From Meiothermus taiwanensis DSM 14542 (GTDB taxonomy: Bacteria; Deinococcota; Deinococci; Deinococcales; Thermaceae): a DNA stretch of 42,065 nt. The position numbers were made by a program, and so were the translations under genes. Shown piece after piece: positions 14,093 to 21,827 of this stretch; positions within the stretch are counted from its first letter, which is position 1; the number at the start of each line of letters is the position of its first letter. A model generated the notes under the pieces. It was not told where the DNA came from. It did not search any database and was given only the letters and a program-made list of their open reading frames with translations. The stretch is from contig AXWR01000026.1 in NCBI GenBank assembly GCA_000482765.1, positions 1 through 42,065 of the forward strand. Reading direction: 5' to 3'.

Positions 14093-15604
14093 ATGAAACG
14101 CAGAGACCTGATTAAAGCCGGTGTGGTAGCCGGAGCCGCCGCGGCCCTCTCGGCCCAGGCCCAGAGCGCCCAGGCCAACCAGCCAGGCATTCTGACCCGC
14201 GCCCGCAACCTGATTTTCTTCGCCTACGATGGGATGGGTTGGGAAGACTACGCCATCGCCCAGTTCTACGCCCGGCGGGTGCTGGGCCGGCCCATGGCCC
14301 TGGAACGCTTCCTGGCTACCGGCGTGAGCGGGTTGCAGAACACCAACAGCCTGACCAGCTTTGTCACCGAGTCCAGTGCAGCCTCCAATGCCTGGAGCAC
14401 CGGGGTCAAGACCGTGAACGGCGGGCTGGCTATTCACATAGATGGGCGCAAGCTCACCCCCATCTTTGCCCTGGCCAAGCAGCAGGGCAAGGCCGTAGGG
14501 CTGGTCTCCACCGCCACCATCACCCACGCCACCCCGGCGGGCTTCGTGATCTCCAACCCCGATCGCAACGCCGAGGATCAGATCGCCGAGCAGTACCTCG
14601 AGTTCGGTGCCGAGGTCTACCTGGGTGGGGGCCAGCGTTTCTTCGACCCGGCGGTGCGGCGCGATAAGAAGGATCTTTACGCCGCGTTCGCGGCCAAGGG
14701 CTATGGGGTGGTGAAGAACCTGCGGGAGCTCGAGGCCTCCAACGCCTCCAAGCTGCTGGGCGTGTTCAGCAGCAGCCACATCCCCTACGAGGCCGACCGG
14801 CGCTTCCAGGGCGTAGACACCCCCAGCCTGGCCCAGATGACCCGCGCGGCCCTGCCCCGCCTGGCCGCCTCTTCCAAGGGCTTTGTGCTCCAGGTCGAGG
14901 CTGCCCGCATTGACCATGCCAACCACCTCAACGACCCCGCGGGCACGCTGTGGGACATCCTGGCCGCCGATGAGGCTTTGGAAGTGGTGATGAACTTCGT
15001 GGATCAGAACCCCGATACCCTGCTGATCATCGGCTCCGACCACGTCTGCGGGGCACCTGCGCTGTATGGCGCCGGTTCCTCCTACCGCGAGAGCAGCGCC
15101 GGGGTGCTGATGCTCGAGAGCCAGAAAGGCACCTTCGAGTTTATGCTGGGCCGCCTCGGCAACAACCCCAGCCCTGAGCAGGTGGTGGAAATCTTCCGCA
15201 GCGTAAAGGGTGTGACCCTCCAGCCCGAGCAGGCCCAGGTGGTGGTGGACGCCATCACCAAGCGGGCCTACCTGCCCGATGCGGTGCGCTATAGTGTGCA
15301 GCCCGCCAACACCCTCTCCTGGGTGATGCGCCAGACCAACGCTAGCAAGCCCGACCTGCCCAACATCGGCTGGAACTCGGGCCAGCACACCGCCAGCCCC
15401 ACCCTGTTTGGGGTGTATGGCCGGGGGATTGGGGCCGCCCGGATTGGCCTGATCGATAACACCTACAACTTCACCCTGATGACCCGGGCCCTGGGCATCC
15501 GCTTCCAGAACCCGGTGATGAGCGAGCAGGAGGCCCTCGAGGTGCTCAAGAGCCGGGCTGAAGTGCCCTGGAACCACCCCGAGGACACCCTGGCGCTGGT
15601 CTAA
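14093..15604 (+). CDS. phoA: alkaline phosphatase (PhoA family), Tat-exported
   Basis: A 503-residue secreted phosphomonoesterase. The N-terminus Lys-Arg-Arg-Asp-Leu-Ile-Lys followed by a hydrophobic, Ala-rich stretch is a twin-arginine signal. The nucleophile region reads Val-Thr-Glu-Ser-Ser-Ala-Ala-Ser-Asn-Ala-Trp; aligned on the Trp, the first Ser is the nucleophile, preceded by Glu where E. coli has Asp. Metal-site blocks are present: Arg-Ile-Asp-His-Ala-Asn-His, Gly-Ser-Asp-His-Val-Cys-Gly and Ser-Gly-Gln-His-Thr. The ATG at 14093 follows a CGGAGG ribosome-binding site. I cannot define a Pho box. A perfect hairpin follows the stop, then an exported Rieske protein gene. Confidence 0.94.
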   Translation: MKRRDLIKAGVVAGAAAALSAQAQSAQANQPGILTRARNLIFFAYDGMGWEDYAIAQFYARRVLGRPMALERFLATGVSGLQNTNSLTSFVTESSAASNAWSTGVKTVNGGLAIHIDGRKLTPIFALAKQQGKAVGLVSTATITHATPAGFVISNPDRNAEDQIAEQYLEFGAEVYLGGGQRFFDPAVRRDKKDLYAAFAAKGYGVVKNLRELEASNASKLLGVFSSSHIPYEADRRFQGVDTPSLAQMTRAALPRLAASSKGFVLQVEAARIDHANHLNDPAGTLWDILAADEALEVVMNFVDQNPDTLLIIGSDHVCGAPALYGAGSSYRESSAGVLMLESQKGTFEFMLGRLGNNPSPEQVVEIFRSVKGVTLQPEQAQVVVDAITKRAYLPDAVRYSVQPANTLSWVMRQTNASKPDLPNIGWNSGQHTASPTLFGVYGRGIGAARIGLIDNTYNFTLMTRALGIRFQNPVMSEQEALEVLKSRAEVPWNHPEDTLALV

Positions 15605-15615
15605 ACACCCCCCCG

Positions 15616-15642
15616 GAGCAGGAGGCCCCGCGCCTCCTGCTC
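15616..15642 (+). terminator. strong hairpin after phoA
   Basis: GAGCAGGAGG (15616-15625) and CCTCCTGCTC (15633-15642) form a perfect 10-bp stem with a 7-nt loop, 12 nt after the phoA stop. No U-run follows and the next start codon is 18 nt downstream, so it may only attenuate. Confidence 0.6.
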
Positions 15643-15660
15643 GAATTGCAGAAGGCTGCC

Positions 15661-16092
15661 ATGAACCGACGCGACGCCGGTAAGACCCTGCTGGCCGGCC
15701 TTCTGGCGCTGGGTGCAGCAGGGCGGGGCCAGACGCTGGCGCCCACCCCGGTGCGGATCGCCGAACCCAGCCGCCTGCCCGAGATCTGGGCCGACCTCGA
15801 GTTCCGCTTTGCCGGCCAGCCCTGCTTGCTGGTGCGGGTGCCGCCCCCGGCCCGGCCCAGCCCGCGGGTGCTGGAGGCACAGGGGATGTATCTGACCGCT
15901 TTTTCCCGGGTCTGTCCCCACGCGGGTTGTACGGTGCCCCTGCCGGATCAGCAGCGCTCCATCGAGTGCGGTTGTCATGGCAGCCGCTTTCAGGCCGATG
16001 GCCTCAGGGTTGCGGGGCCTGCACCCACCGACCTGCCGGGGGTCCGGCTCGAGCTGCGCGAAGGGGCGGTCTGGGCGGTGGGGTGGCTGTAA
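15661..16092 (+). CDS. small exported Rieske iron-sulfur protein
   Basis: A 143-residue protein with a twin-arginine-like start (Asn-Arg-Arg-Asp-Ala-Gly-Lys) and a hydrophobic segment to about residue 22. It carries a full Rieske [2Fe-2S] site: Cys-Pro-His-Ala-Gly-Cys at 85-90 and Cys-Gly-Cys-His-Gly-Ser at 103-108, including the two cysteines (90, 105) that form the stabilising disulfide in cytochrome bc/arsenite-oxidase types. No cytochrome b, cytochrome c or molybdopterin partner is nearby, so its electron partner is unknown. The ATG at 15661 is preferred over a TTG at 15646 because it starts directly with the RR motif. It may be cotranscribed with phoA. Confidence 0.87.
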   Translation: MNRRDAGKTLLAGLLALGAAGRGQTLAPTPVRIAEPSRLPEIWADLEFRFAGQPCLLVRVPPPARPSPRVLEAQGMYLTAFSRVCPHAGCTVPLPDQQRSIECGCHGSRFQADGLRVAGPAPTDLPGVRLELREGAVWAVGWL

Positions 16093-16094
16093 AC

Positions 16095-16113
16095 CAAGTG
16101 CAATCTTCACTTG
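16095..16113. terminator. short hairpin between convergent genes
   Basis: CAAGTG (16095-16100) and CACTTG (16108-16113) form a 6-bp stem just after the Rieske stop codon. A CGTTTTTGT run follows at 16140-16148. This is a weak terminator candidate in the gap before the convergent DUF309 gene. Confidence 0.3.
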
Positions 16114-16153
16114 CAAAGCCCCAAACGCCTTCCAGGGACGCCGTTTTTGTAAC

Positions 16154-16495
16154 CTATAGCAAAGGGAAGGGTGGTACCTGGCCGGGGCCTTTTTCTAGGG
16201 CCTGGCGGGTAGCCTCGATCAAGGCTGCCACCCGGATCCCCCGGTAGGTTGCGGGCAGGCCCTCCAGATGCTTCAAAGCCTTGTGGAAGTTGCGCCAGCC
16301 ACCCCTGGGGTTGTCTTTGGCTTTGTGCAGTGCAGCGGCCAGCAGGATAACCCCATGGGTCAGCTCCCGATCTGCGCCCGAAAGCTGCTGCCAGAGAGGC
16401 TCCAGGGCTTCGTGAACCTCCCAGAACCGCCCCTGACGCCAAAGCTCGAGCGCCTCGACGTATTCGGGCCTATTCAATAGACCGGCCTCTTGCAC
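16154..16495 (-). CDS. DUF309 family protein
   Basis: A 113-residue soluble helical protein. The N-terminal block Glu-Ala-Leu-Glu-Leu-Trp-Arg-Gln-Gly-Arg-Phe-Trp-Glu-Val-His-Glu is the DUF309 signature, and the central helix Gly-Val-Ile-Leu-Leu-Ala-Ala-Ala-Leu-His-Lys is also typical. Function is not known for the family. The GTG at 16495 is used because a TACACT box lies 7 nt upstream on the minus strand with no ribosome-binding site. It converges on the Rieske gene and is divergent from trxA. Confidence 0.85.
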   Translation of the reverse strand: MQEAGLLNRPEYVEALELWRQGRFWEVHEALEPLWQQLSGADRELTHGVILLAAALHKAKDNPRGGWRNFHKALKHLEGLPATYRGIRVAALIEATRQALEKGPGQVPPFPLL

Positions 16496-16502
16496 TATAA
16501 AA

Positions 16503-16508
16503 AGTGTA
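16503..16508 (-). promoter_or_regulatory. -10 box of the DUF309 gene, leaderless-type
   Basis: TACACT on the minus strand, then the 7 nt TTTTATA, then the GTG start. A second AT-rich match, TATAGT, overlaps the start codon. Confidence 0.5.
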
Positions 16509-16594
16509 TCGGCTTCCCCTGCGGCCGGCCAGCCGTGCTAGAGTGTGGAGCCTAGAGGGCCTATACCTGGGCCCGGTTTGCGAGGTAAACAGAC

Positions 16595-16927
16595 ATGTCC
16601 AAACCTATCGAAGTCAACGATGCCAACTTTGATGCTACCTTGAAGGAAAATAAGTATGTGCTGGTGGACTTCTGGGCCGAGTGGTGCGGCCCCTGCCGCA
16701 TGGTAGCGCCGGTGATGGAGGAGCTGGCTAAGGAATACGAGGGCAAGGTAACGGTCGCCAAGCTGGATGTGGATGCCAACCCCCAGACCGCCATGAAGTT
16801 CCGGGTGATGAGCATCCCTACCATCATCCTCTTCAAGGATGGGCAGCCGGTGGAGGTCATGGTGGGGGCAGCCCCCAAGAGCAACTTCGTGGCCCGGCTC
16901 AATAAGCACGTGCAGGTCAGCGCTTAA
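16595..16927 (+). CDS. trxA: thioredoxin
   Basis: A 110-residue cytoplasmic protein disulfide reductant. The active site Trp-Cys-Gly-Pro-Cys has its cysteines at residues 31 and 34, and the cis-proline is in Ser-Ile-Pro-Thr further on. Length and motif spacing match the classical thioredoxin. The ATG at 16595 follows a GCGAGGT ribosome-binding site, unlike several neighbours that look leaderless. A good terminator lies 20 nt after the stop, so it is probably a single-gene transcript. Confidence 0.96.
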   Translation: MSKPIEVNDANFDATLKENKYVLVDFWAEWCGPCRMVAPVMEELAKEYEGKVTVAKLDVDANPQTAMKFRVMSIPTIILFKDGQPVEVMVGAAPKSNFVARLNKHVQVSA

Positions 16928-16946
16928 GCCTGCTCTAAAAGCTCGC

Positions 16947-16976
16947 AGCCCCCTTACCTGGATGGCTAAGGGGGCT
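16947..16976 (+). terminator. terminator of trxA
   Basis: AGCCCCCTTA (16947-16956) pairs perfectly with TAAGGGGGCT (16967-16976) around a 10-nt loop; TTATGCTTT follows. The -10 box of the next gene begins at the first base after this hairpin. Confidence 0.75.
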
Positions 16977-16982
16977 TATGCT
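16977..16982 (+). promoter_or_regulatory. candidate -10 box of the P450 gene
   Basis: TATGCT is followed by 8 nt and the ATG at 16991, with no Shine-Dalgarno sequence between. The matching -35 would fall inside the trxA terminator (TTACCT, 16954-16959, 17 bp away). Confidence 0.4.
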
Positions 16983-16990
16983 TTGGATTG

Positions 16991-18217
16991 ATGCACAGCT
17001 ACCACCTCAACATCAACGACCCGGCTTTCATCTACGACCCTTACCCCACCCTGGCGCACCTGCGGGAGACCCTGCCGGTCTTCTACGACGAGGTCTGGAA
17101 CAAGATTTTTTTCCTGCGCTACGAGGATATCGCCCACCTGCTGCGCGATAAGCGCCTGGGCCGCTCGATTACCCATATCCTCTCCCGCGACGAGCTGGGC
17201 TGGCCGCCGCCCAACCCGCTGACCCGCGACTTCGACCATTTTCAGGAAAACCACATGCTCGACAACGAGCCGCCCAAGCACACCCGGCTCAAGGGCCTGA
17301 TGATGAAGGCCTTTACCCCGGCCCGGGTGGAGGGGTTGCGCGGAAAGATTCAGGGCATCGTCAATGAGCTGCTCGACCGGGCCGAAGACATGGGCCAGAT
17401 GGATCTCCTGCGGGACTACGCCGAACCGCTGCCGGTTACGGTGATCGCCGAGCTTTTGGGCGTGCCCAAGGAGGATCGGCCCCTTTTGCGCCCCTGGTCA
17501 GCCAAAATCGTCAAGCTGTACGAGCTGGGCTTCACCGACGAGCAGGCCAGGGAGGCCAACCAGGCGGTGGTGGAGTTTTCGGCTTATATTCGCCAACTGG
17601 CCGATGAACGCCGGCGCAAGCCGGGCGACGACCTGATCTCGGCCCTGGTACAGGTGGAGGAACAGGGCGACAAACTCACCCCCGACGAGCTGGTGGCCAA
17701 CTGCATCCTGCTCCTGAACGCCGGCCACGAGGCCACGGTCAACGGCACCACCGCCGGCTTTCTGGCCCTTGCACGCAACCCCGAACAGATGGAGCAGGCC
17801 AAGGAGGCAGCGGCCAGGAACCACCCGGAGTTTTTCAAGCTGGCCGTGGAAGAGCTGCTGCGCTACGACACCCCTTTACCGATGTTCGAGCGCTGGGTGC
17901 TGGAAGATTTCGAGTACAAGGGCATCCCGCTGCGGCGCGGCCAGGAGGTGGCCCTTATGTACGCCTCGGGCAACCGCGACCCGCGTAAGTTTCCCGACCC
18001 CGACCGGCTCTGCCTGACACGCACGGAGAACTACCATCTGACCTTTGGCCTGGGCATCCACTACTGCATCGGCGCGCCGCTGGCGCGGCTCGAGCTCCAG
18101 ACCTCCTTCCAAACCCTGCTCAAGCGCCTGCCCAACATCCACCTGGCCACCGACCGGATCGAGTACGCCGGTGGGTTCGTGATCCGGGGCCACAAGGCCA
18201 TGCCGGTGGCGTTCTAG
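16991..18217 (+). CDS. cytochrome P450 (soluble bacterial type)
   Basis: A 408-residue haem monooxygenase without membrane anchor. The haem-binding loop Phe-Gly-Leu-Gly-Ile-His-Tyr-Cys-Ile-Gly has its ligand cysteine at residue 359. The I-helix oxygen motif is Ala-Gly-His-Glu-Ala-Thr and the ExxR is Glu-Glu-Leu-Leu-Arg. It resembles class I bacterial P450s that take electrons from ferredoxin; no ferredoxin or reductase is next to it. The substrate cannot be told from sequence. The ATG at 16991 follows the trxA terminator closely and has no ribosome-binding site, which suggests leaderless translation. Its TAG stop is shared as CTAG with the convergent dehydrogenase gene (18214-18217). Confidence 0.94.
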   Translation: MHSYHLNINDPAFIYDPYPTLAHLRETLPVFYDEVWNKIFFLRYEDIAHLLRDKRLGRSITHILSRDELGWPPPNPLTRDFDHFQENHMLDNEPPKHTRLKGLMMKAFTPARVEGLRGKIQGIVNELLDRAEDMGQMDLLRDYAEPLPVTVIAELLGVPKEDRPLLRPWSAKIVKLYELGFTDEQAREANQAVVEFSAYIRQLADERRRKPGDDLISALVQVEEQGDKLTPDELVANCILLLNAGHEATVNGTTAGFLALARNPEQMEQAKEAAARNHPEFFKLAVEELLRYDTPLPMFERWVLEDFEYKGIPLRRGQEVALMYASGNRDPRKFPDPDRLCLTRTENYHLTFGLGIHYCIGAPLARLELQTSFQTLLKRLPNIHLATDRIEYAGGFVIRGHKAMPVAF

Positions 18218-19182
18218 GCCAGTAACAGCACCTTGAGGGCCTGGTCTCGCTGCAGCGCAGCCGCAAAGGCTGCTTGAACCTGCTTCAGGGCAAAGCGGTG
18301 GGTGATAAGGGGGTGGGCTTGTACCCTCTGCTCGGCCAGCAGCCGGATGGCTTCCTGAAAGTCGGAAAAGGTGTACATCAGGCTTCCTTTCAGGGTCAGC
18401 TCCCAGTCCTGGATGAGGCCAGCAGATAGGGTGGCCGGCTGGCCGTATACCCCCACCACCACGACCGTGCCGCCTTTACGGGCTCCTTGAATGGCCGCCT
18501 CGAAGGCTTTTTCGTTGCCCACGCACTCAAAGATCACCTCGTACTTTGCCGTGTCTGGTGCTTTGGCCACCAGCCCAAGCCCTTCGGCCACCCGGCGACG
18601 AACCTCGAGCACATCCACCACCACTACCCCGGCTGCACCGTAGGCCCGGGCTACCTGGGCTACCAGCAGCCCGATGGTACCTGCACCCAGAACCGCCACC
18701 TGCTTGCCCTGTACGGGGGTAAGGGCGACCGCGTGAACGGCTACCGCCAGCGGTTCGATCATGGCCCCCAACTCGACATCAAATCCCTGGGGTAAGCGAT
18801 GCAGGTTCTGGACGGGGCTCACAAAGTGTTCGGCCATGGCCCCTGGGGCCTGGAAGCCCATGACCCTGAGCTGCTCGCAGATGTTGTAGCGGCCGCTTCG
18901 GCACGGGACGCACTGTCCGCAGGTAAGGGAGGGCTCGAGCGCTACCAAAGCCCCGTGCCAGGAGGGGTCTACCCCCGAACCCACCTCCACCACCTGGGCG
19001 GCCACCTCGTGACCGGGGAAGACCGGGTAGCGGACAAATGGATGCTGGCCTTCGTATACGTGCAGATCCGATCCACACACCCCAATGGCCAGAGGCTTGA
19101 GAAGCACCTCGCCGCTTTGAAGCTGAGTTGGGGGGGCCTCTATCCAGTCGATCTTGTGAGGGGCAGCGATCACCGCACGCAT
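18214..19182 (-). CDS. zinc-dependent MDR alcohol/polyol dehydrogenase
   Basis: A 322-residue medium-chain dehydrogenase, the last gene of the polyol cluster. Residues Gly-Val-Cys-Gly-Ser-Asp-Leu-His and Pro-Gly-His-Glu carry the catalytic zinc ligands. Four cysteines in Cys-Gly-Gln-Cys-Val-Pro-Cys-Arg-Ser-Gly-Arg-Tyr-Asn-Ile-Cys form the structural zinc site. The NAD(P) fold starts at Gly-Ala-Gly-Thr-Ile-Gly. It should oxidise a secondary alcohol of a sugar alcohol or related compound; the exact substrate is unknown. It starts 3 nt after the SDR gene stop. It is about 20 residues shorter than its paralogue at 19965, the difference being spread through the C-terminal half. Confidence 0.88.
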   Translation of the reverse strand: MRAVIAAPHKIDWIEAPPTQLQSGEVLLKPLAIGVCGSDLHVYEGQHPFVRYPVFPGHEVAAQVVEVGSGVDPSWHGALVALEPSLTCGQCVPCRSGRYNICEQLRVMGFQAPGAMAEHFVSPVQNLHRLPQGFDVELGAMIEPLAVAVHAVALTPVQGKQVAVLGAGTIGLLVAQVARAYGAAGVVVVDVLEVRRRVAEGLGLVAKAPDTAKYEVIFECVGNEKAFEAAIQGARKGGTVVVVGVYGQPATLSAGLIQDWELTLKGSLMYTFSDFQEAIRLLAEQRVQAHPLITHRFALKQVQAAFAAALQRDQALKVLLLA

Positions 19183-19185
19183 ATC

Positions 19186-19956
19186 TCACCAGACCGTGTA
19201 CCCACCATCCACCACCAGCTCACTGCCGGTCATATAACTGCTGGCCTCCGAGGCCAAAAACACCGCGCAGGTAGCCACCTCCCAGGGCTCACCCAGGCGT
19301 CCCATGGGGGTCAGGCCCAGCCAGTCCCTGCGCCACTCAGGGGTCTCGAGACCCCGCCGGGTCATCTCGGTGCCAATGTAACCCGGCGAGATGGCGTTGA
19401 CCCGTACCCCGAAGGGGGCCAGCTCGGCGGCCAGCGAGCGGGTGAGGTGGGCAACGGCGGCTTTGGAGGCGTTGTAGGCGGCCTGGGGCTGGGGTTTGTT
19501 CACGATCAGACCCGACATCGAGGCGATGTTGATGATGCTGCCGCGGCCCTGGGCCACCATCACTTTGCCAAAGGCCCGGCTGCACCAGAAAACCCCGTGA
19601 AGATTGATATCGAAGATCTGCAACCACTCGGCATCGGGGGTTTCCAGGGCCGGGGTATTGCGGCAGATGCCGGCATTGTTGACCAGGATGTCCACATGCC
19701 CGTAAGCCTGATAAAGGCTTTGGGCCAGTGCTTCGCTCTGGGCCGACTGGGTTACGTCCAGGGGGCGGTACTCGGCCCGCAACCCCTGGCTTTGTAGGTT
19801 TTGTGCTGCCCGGTGGCCTGCCTCCGCATCCAGCTCGGCGATGACCACCTGGGCCCCGGCCTCGGCCAGGGCGGTGCTGATGGCCAGGCCAATGCCCCGA
19901 CCACCCCCGGTAACCACGGCCAGGCGATCCTCGAGTTTGAACTTATCCAGTATCAT
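19186..19956 (-). CDS. SDR-family polyol dehydrogenase
   Basis: A 256-residue short-chain dehydrogenase. The cofactor motif is Thr-Gly-Gly-Gly-Arg-Gly-Ile-Gly near the N-terminus, followed by Asn-Asn-Ala-Gly and the catalytic Ser (in Ile-Ala-Ser-Met-Ser-Gly) and Tyr-Asn-Ala-Ser-Lys. The C-terminus ends Val-Val-Asp-Gly-Gly-Tyr-Thr. It resembles D-arabitol/xylitol dehydrogenases of this family and fits a pathway that turns a pentitol into a ketopentose. It sits 8 nt after the upstream MDR gene and 3 nt before the next, so the three dehydrogenases are cotranscribed. Confidence 0.9.
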   Translation of the reverse strand: MILDKFKLEDRLAVVTGGGRGIGLAISTALAEAGAQVVIAELDAEAGHRAAQNLQSQGLRAEYRPLDVTQSAQSEALAQSLYQAYGHVDILVNNAGICRNTPALETPDAEWLQIFDINLHGVFWCSRAFGKVMVAQGRGSIINIASMSGLIVNKPQPQAAYNASKAAVAHLTRSLAAELAPFGVRVNAISPGYIGTEMTRRGLETPEWRRDWLGLTPMGRLGEPWEVATCAVFLASEASSYMTGSELVVDGGYTVW

Positions 19957-19964
19957 GGGTGCAC

Positions 19965-20984
19965 CTACACTTCAGGAATGATGAGCACCTTGAGCGCCCG
20001 ACCCTGCCCCGGCTGCTCCTTGTAGGCCAGGGCCTGGCCCAGCGCCTCCAGCGGCAGGCGGTGGCTGATGAGCGGCTTCACCTGCACCCGGCCTGTTTCC
20101 AGCCAGTTCAGGGCGATGGGCAGGGTGCCGTTGAGGGAGAAGCTGCCTATCAGGCTGAGGTCGCGCTGGAAGAGATCGTAGGGGCTGATCTGTATCCGGG
20201 CCTCCTCCGGGGCCACACCGAAGACGAGCAGTTTGCCGCCTACCGCCGCGTAACCGGGCATGGCCTCCACCACCTGGGGATGGCCGGTGGCCTCGGCCAC
20301 AATGTCGAAGCCGTGGGGGGCTAGTTCGCGCAAGGTTTGTTCGAGTCGGGGCCCGCTTTGCACGGTGTGGGTTGCGCCGAGCTGCTGGGCCAGAGCAAGC
20401 CGCTCGGCCACCGGGTCTACCACCGTAACCGTGCTGGCCCCTGAGATGAGCAAGGCCTGCATCAACAGCAGGCCAATGGGCCCCGCACCAAAGAGCAGGG
20501 CGCTGCTTCCGGGCTGTGGTTGCAGGCGTATAAGGCCCCAGGCCACGCACCCCAGCGGTTCGGCGAAGGCGGCTTCTTCGGCGCTCAAGTTCTTGACCGG
20601 ATAGGCGTTTTCGGCTGGCGCCAGCACATACTGCGCGAACCCACCAGCCTGGGTAACCCCCAGGGCCTGGAAGTGCAGACAGTGCTGCCGTTGGCCCCGG
20701 CGGCAAGCCCAGCACTGCTTGCAGGCGATTACCGGATCCAGAGCCACCAGCTGTCCCTCTTGCAGTTGGGTCACTCCAGGGCCCACTTGCTCGATCACCC
20801 CGGCAATTTCATGGCCGGGCACCAGGGGAAGCTTAGCGTGGAAGTGTCCCTCAAAAAGATGAAGATCGGTACCGCAGACCCCGGTAGCGCCTACCCGTAC
20901 CAGCACCTGGTTGGGGCCTGGGGACGGGGGGGCGAGGTCTTGAACCTCGAGGTTCCGGGGACGGGTAATCACGGCGGCTTTCAT
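19965..20984 (-). CDS. zinc-dependent MDR polyol dehydrogenase
   Basis: A 339-residue medium-chain dehydrogenase similar to arabitol/sorbitol dehydrogenases. Catalytic zinc ligands lie in Gly-Val-Cys-Gly-Thr-Asp-Leu-His and Pro-Gly-His-Glu. The structural zinc cysteines are in Cys-Lys-Gln-Cys-Trp-Ala-Cys-Arg-Arg-Gly-Gln-Arg-Gln-His-Cys. The cofactor motif is Gly-Ala-Gly-Pro-Ile-Gly, and the Asp (Val-Val-Asp-Pro) at the end of the second strand favours NAD. The ATG at 20984 has an AGGAG site before it. It follows the permease gene by 21 nt. Confidence 0.9.
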   Translation of the reverse strand: MKAAVITRPRNLEVQDLAPPSPGPNQVLVRVGATGVCGTDLHLFEGHFHAKLPLVPGHEIAGVIEQVGPGVTQLQEGQLVALDPVIACKQCWACRRGQRQHCLHFQALGVTQAGGFAQYVLAPAENAYPVKNLSAEEAAFAEPLGCVAWGLIRLQPQPGSSALLFGAGPIGLLLMQALLISGASTVTVVDPVAERLALAQQLGATHTVQSGPRLEQTLRELAPHGFDIVAEATGHPQVVEAMPGYAAVGGKLLVFGVAPEEARIQISPYDLFQRDLSLIGSFSLNGTLPIALNWLETGRVQVKPLISHRLPLEALGQALAYKEQPGQGRALKVLIIPEV

Positions 20985-21005
20985 AACAATTTCTCCTGGG
21001 TTGAG

Positions 21006-21827
21006 TTATTTGATGGCACCAAAAGTTAGACCCCGCACCAGTTGCCGCTGGGCCAGCCAGCCCATCACCATTACGGGCAGGATGGCAATCATCGAGGCGG
21101 CCGACATCTTGGCCCAGAACAGGCCCTCTGCGGTTTTGAAGGAGGCCACATACACCGAGAGGGGGGAGGCCTGGGCCGCGGTGAGGTTGAGGCTCCAAAA
21201 CGTTTCGTTCCAGGCCAGGATGATGCTTAGCAAGGCTGCTGAGGCAATGGCCGGGACCGAAAGTGGCAACAGCACCCGCAAGAGCTCCTGGGGTATGCTG
21301 GCCCCGTCGACCCGAGCAGCCTCCATAATCTCGTGGGGTACCTCGCGGAAAAAGGCGTATAGGGTCCAGATGACCACCGGCAGGTTCATCACCGTATAAA
21401 TCAGGGCCAGCGCCCAGACGTTGTCCAGCCAGCGCAGGTCGCGGAAGATCAGATAGACCGGGATAATCACGCCTACCGGCGGCATCATTTTTGTACTGAT
21501 CATCCAAAGCAGCAAGCCCTGGGTTCGCTGGGTGGGGTAGAAGGCCATGGAGTAGGCGGCCGGAATGGCCAGGATCAAGGCCAGGGCAGTGGAGCCCAGA
21601 GCCGAGATGATCGAGTTGAGAAAGTGCAGGCCGTAGTCGCTGCGGGTCAGGGCCTCCTGTATGCTCTCGAGGGTGAGGGTAAAGACCAGCTTGGGAGGGA
21701 TGGCGATGGCATCGCCCTCGCTCTTGAAGCCGGTGAGGAAGAGCCAGAAGATGGGAAAGAACATGATGCCTGCGGCCAGGTAGGCCAGCAAGGTCAGCTC
21801 CCAGCGGATGCGTTGGCCCTGGCTCAT
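21006..21827 (-). CDS. ABC sugar-alcohol transporter permease (MalG type)
   Basis: A 273-residue inner membrane permease with six hydrophobic segments. The EAA loop that contacts the ATPase is visible as Glu-Ala-Ala-Arg-Val-Asp-Gly-Ala-Ser followed by Leu-Leu-Pro-Leu. It closely fits the second permease of sorbitol/mannitol (SmoG/MtlG) transporters. The ATG at 21827 is chosen because it overlaps the stop of the first permease (ATGA) and is followed directly by the first membrane segment. A longer frame reaching 22211 would run antiparallel-like through the first permease and is rejected. Confidence 0.92.
   Translation of the reverse strand: MSQGQRIRWELTLLAYLAAGIMFFPIFWLFLTGFKSEGDAIAIPPKLVFTLTLESIQEALTRSDYGLHFLNSIISALGSTALALILAIPAAYSMAFYPTQRTQGLLLWMISTKMMPPVGVIIPVYLIFRDLRWLDNVWALALIYTVMNLPVVIWTLYAFFREVPHEIMEAARVDGASIPQELLRVLLPLSVPAIASAALLSIILAWNETFWSLNLTAAQASPLSVYVASFKTAEGLFWAKMSAASMIAILPVMVMGWLAQRQLVRGLTFGAIK

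Noticed and set aside
14066..15880. Minus-strand open frame of 604 codons
   Set aside because: Antisense to phoA, low-complexity composition and no start signal; the plus-strand protein is a clear family member.
16562..16567. TATACC upstream of trxA as a -10 box
   Set aside because: There is no -35 at proper spacing, and the gene has a good ribosome-binding site; the promoter position remains undefined.
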